The notes under the pieces: model-generated | What the model saw: the letters and a program-made list of their open reading frames with translations, nothing else | The model's database searches: none | What the model was told of the DNA's origin: nothing | In this document: one piece after another, positions 62,439-64,000 of the stretch | Position numbering within the stretch: position 1 is the stretch's first letter | Layout: every line of letters starts with the position of its first letter | Position numbers and translations under genes: made by a program | NCBI RefSeq assembly: GCF_000170795.1 | Contig: NZ_ABCM01000005.1 | Span: forward strand, 62,001-126,000 | Direction of reading: 5' to 3' | From: Pedobacter sp. BAL39 | GTDB taxonomy: Bacteria; Bacteroidota; Bacteroidia; Sphingobacteriales; Sphingobacteriaceae | Length of the DNA: 64,000 nucleotides

Positions 62439-63824
62439 ATGAAAACAGCTGATGAGTTTTTGGTGAAGTCCGATGAGAAGGCTTTTGATTTGGGCCATCG
62501 TAAAACGATCAATCATAATATTGGCAAGTACAATGTTGCCGTTACACGCGGCATCTCGAGATTTGAAAACCTTGAAAACTCAAAGAAAAAAGCGCATGCC
62601 ATCAAATGGCGTGTCATGGAGAACCTGGATAAATACCTTCCTGAGTTTGAGGCCAATTTCCAGCGTCGTGGTGGAAAGGTGATCTGGGCGAATGATGCCG
62701 CAGAAGCGCAAAAGGAAATCCTGAACATCATCAATAAAAGAAACGGCAAGACGGTCATCAAATCAAAATCCATGACCACGGAAGAAATCCACCTGAACGA
62801 CTTCCTTGGCGAGCATGGCATTGAATCGCTGGAAAGCGATCTTGGTGAATATATTGTACAGCTGCTTGGGCAGCCTCCTTATCATATTGTAACCCCTGCG
62901 ATGCACCTTAGCAAAGAGGAAATTGCAAAGCTGTTCCACGACAGGTTTGGTACGCCGATTGACGCCACGCCTCAGCAGCTGACCCAAAAGGCCCGGGAGC
63001 TCCTGCGCGAGAAATACCTGCGTGCAGACATTGGCATATCAGGCGGAAACTTCCTGATTGCAGACACCGGCAGTATTGCATTGACAGAAAATGAAGGAAA
63101 TGCCAGGTTATGTACCACCTTCCCGAAGGTTCACATTGCCATTGTGGGCATCGAGAAGATCATTCCCTCGATGGCAGATCTCGACCTTTTCTGGCCACTG
63201 CTTGCCAGTCATGGAACGGGGCAGAACTTAACGGTATACAATACCATACTGAGCGGACCGAGACGCCCCGAAGAAACAGATGGACCTGAAGAGATGTACG
63301 TCATCCTGCTCGACAACGGCCGCACCAATCTGCTTGCCCAAAAAGAACAGCGCCAGGGACTATACTGTATCCGGTGTGGTGCCTGTCTCAACGCCTGCCC
63401 GGTTTACAAAAATATCGGTGGCCATACTTATGACACTACCTATAGTGGCCCTATAGGCTCCATCATTACGCCACACCTCAAAGGGATGAAGGAGTTTAAA
63501 CACCTGAGCTACGCCTCCAGTTTATGTGGCAAGTGCTCTGAAGTATGCCCGGCGAAGATCGACATCCACAAGATGCTGCTCCTGAACCGGAGAGATGCCG
63601 CTACCACACACGAGAATCCCAAAACAGAAGAAATTGGCTGGAAGATGTGGAAAACAGGCATGCAGAAGCGATCGCGAATGGATATGGTGGGTGGTAAGCT
63701 CAAGAATTTCTTTATGAAACTCCTATTCAGGAAAAGCTGGGGCAAATACAGGGAGATGCCTGAAGTGGCTCCAAAGTCTTTCGCCCGGTTATACGAAGAA
63801 AAGAAGAAAGCCGACAACAACTAA
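62439..63824 (+). CDS. lutB: LutB-like iron-sulfur protein of L-lactate oxidation
   Basis: The protein has an N-terminal LUD domain (about 60-310, with GISGGNFLIADTGSIALTENEGNARL) followed by two [4Fe-4S] ferredoxin motifs (CIRCGACLNACP near 310; CGKCSEVCP near 362) and a basic C-terminal tail. This is the LutB/YkgF plan, the electron-carrying subunit of the LutABC lactate oxidase. lutA and lutC are not adjacent in the window. I choose the second ATG (62439, MKTADEFL); 62436 is equally possible. A 2-oxoacid dehydrogenase gene follows after 5 bases. Confidence 0.9.
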   Translation: MKTADEFLVKSDEKAFDLGHRKTINHNIGKYNVAVTRGISRFENLENSKKKAHAIKWRVMENLDKYLPEFEANFQRRGGKVIWANDAAEAQKEILNIINKRNGKTVIKSKSMTTEEIHLNDFLGEHGIESLESDLGEYIVQLLGQPPYHIVTPAMHLSKEEIAKLFHDRFGTPIDATPQQLTQKARELLREKYLRADIGISGGNFLIADTGSIALTENEGNARLCTTFPKVHIAIVGIEKIIPSMADLDLFWPLLASHGTGQNLTVYNTILSGPRRPEETDGPEEMYVILLDNGRTNLLAQKEQRQGLYCIRCGACLNACPVYKNIGGHTYDTTYSGPIGSIITPHLKGMKEFKHLSYASSLCGKCSEVCPAKIDIHKMLLLNRRDAATTHENPKTEEIGWKMWKTGMQKRSRMDMVGGKLKNFFMKLLFRKSWGKYREMPEVAPKSFARLYEEKKKADNN

Positions 63825-63829
63825 AGGTC

Positions 63830-64000
63830 ATGACATTCGATAGGAAGGATAAAACTGACGACGTCCTGCTGAACCTTTACCGGCAGCTCCTCTATCCAAG
63901 AATGATAGAAGAGAAGATGTTGATCCTTCTGCGCCAGGGCCGCATTGGCAAATGGTTTTCCGGCATTGGTCAGGAAGCCATCGCCGTAGGCAGTACCATG
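63830..64000 (+). CDS. Thiamine-dependent 2-oxoacid dehydrogenase E1 component, N-terminal part (cut by window end)
   Basis: Only 57 residues are present, beginning MTFDRKDKTDDVLLNLYRQL and containing YPRMIEEKMLILLRQGRIGKWFSGIGQEAIAVG. This is the start of the E1-alpha domain of pyruvate or branched-chain 2-oxoacid dehydrogenases, whose G-K-x-x-x-x-GQEA motif leads to the thiamine site. In Bacteroidota such genes often encode a fused alpha-beta E1. The ATG is five bases after the lutB stop, suggesting one operon. The substrate cannot be told from the visible part. Confidence 0.85.
   Translation, partial: MTFDRKDKTDDVLLNLYRQLLYPRMIEEKMLILLRQGRIGKWFSGIGQEAIAVGSTM

Overview
The window looks like chromosome from a Bacteroidota member, most likely a Pedobacter-like member of the Sphingobacteriaceae. 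I infer this from Bacteroides-type Tra proteins, the era-der, accB-accC and metH-metF arrangements, the near absence of Shine-Dalgarno sequences, and several matches to the phylum's promoter pattern (TTTG at -33, TAnnTTTG at -7). No database search was possible, so family names rest on motifs read from the translations.

Bases 1 to about 30,676 are an accessory island, the right-hand part of an integrative conjugative element (ICE) whose left end lies outside the window. It opens with the tail of an AAA ATPase, a hypothetical gene, a CoiA-like nuclease and another hypothetical gene. A dense block of likely defence genes follows (3,751-15,863). On the minus strand lie a Septu-like ATPase/HNH pair and a PD-(D/E)XK plus HEPN pair. 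On the plus strand, divergent from these, lies a compact set of four genes: a Cys-His-Asp papain/transglutaminase-like protein, a 1,083-residue Cap4-like nuclease with TPR-like helices, a Vsr/DUF559-like nuclease with a zinc ribbon, and a SEC-C protein. A separate HEPN gene converges on the last of these. The four-gene set is the best candidate for an undescribed system. Next comes a partial minus-strand transfer operon: traG lacking its N-terminal part, a lipoprotein, traI and two TraI-like paralogues, traJ, traK, a TraL-like gene and traM. No relaxase, coupling protein or TraN is visible. A KAP P-loop NTPase, an RteC-like regulator, a membrane protein and a large serine recombinase close the island. 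The recombinase ends inside a tRNA-Glu gene, the likely attachment site.

Bases 30,605-31,022 carry two tandem tRNA-fMet/tRNA-Glu pairs, read on the minus strand from a near-consensus promoter. From 31,134 onward the DNA is ordinary core chromosome: era, der, a C-terminal processing protease, murQ, a Bax inhibitor-1 protein, metH-metF behind a SAM-I riboswitch, a META-domain lipoprotein, the thrA-thrB-thrC operon, rsgA, dtd, a MazG-like hydrolase, greA with a HIT protein, rsmA with a 2-hydroxyacid dehydrogenase, pdxA, the yceD-rpmF-plsX-fabH-accB-accC block for ribosome and fatty-acid supply, tatC, rpiB, an M28 peptidase, lutB, and the start of a 2-oxoacid dehydrogenase E1 gene cut by the window end.

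The clearest regulatory find is upstream of thrA: a 22-codon leader peptide rich in Thr and Ile, an intrinsic terminator, and a perfectly complementary 8-base antiterminator pairing. Together they form a complete ribosome-mediated attenuator. A 461-base gap between this leader and rsgA holds an 11-base tandem repeat with complementary flanking copies.
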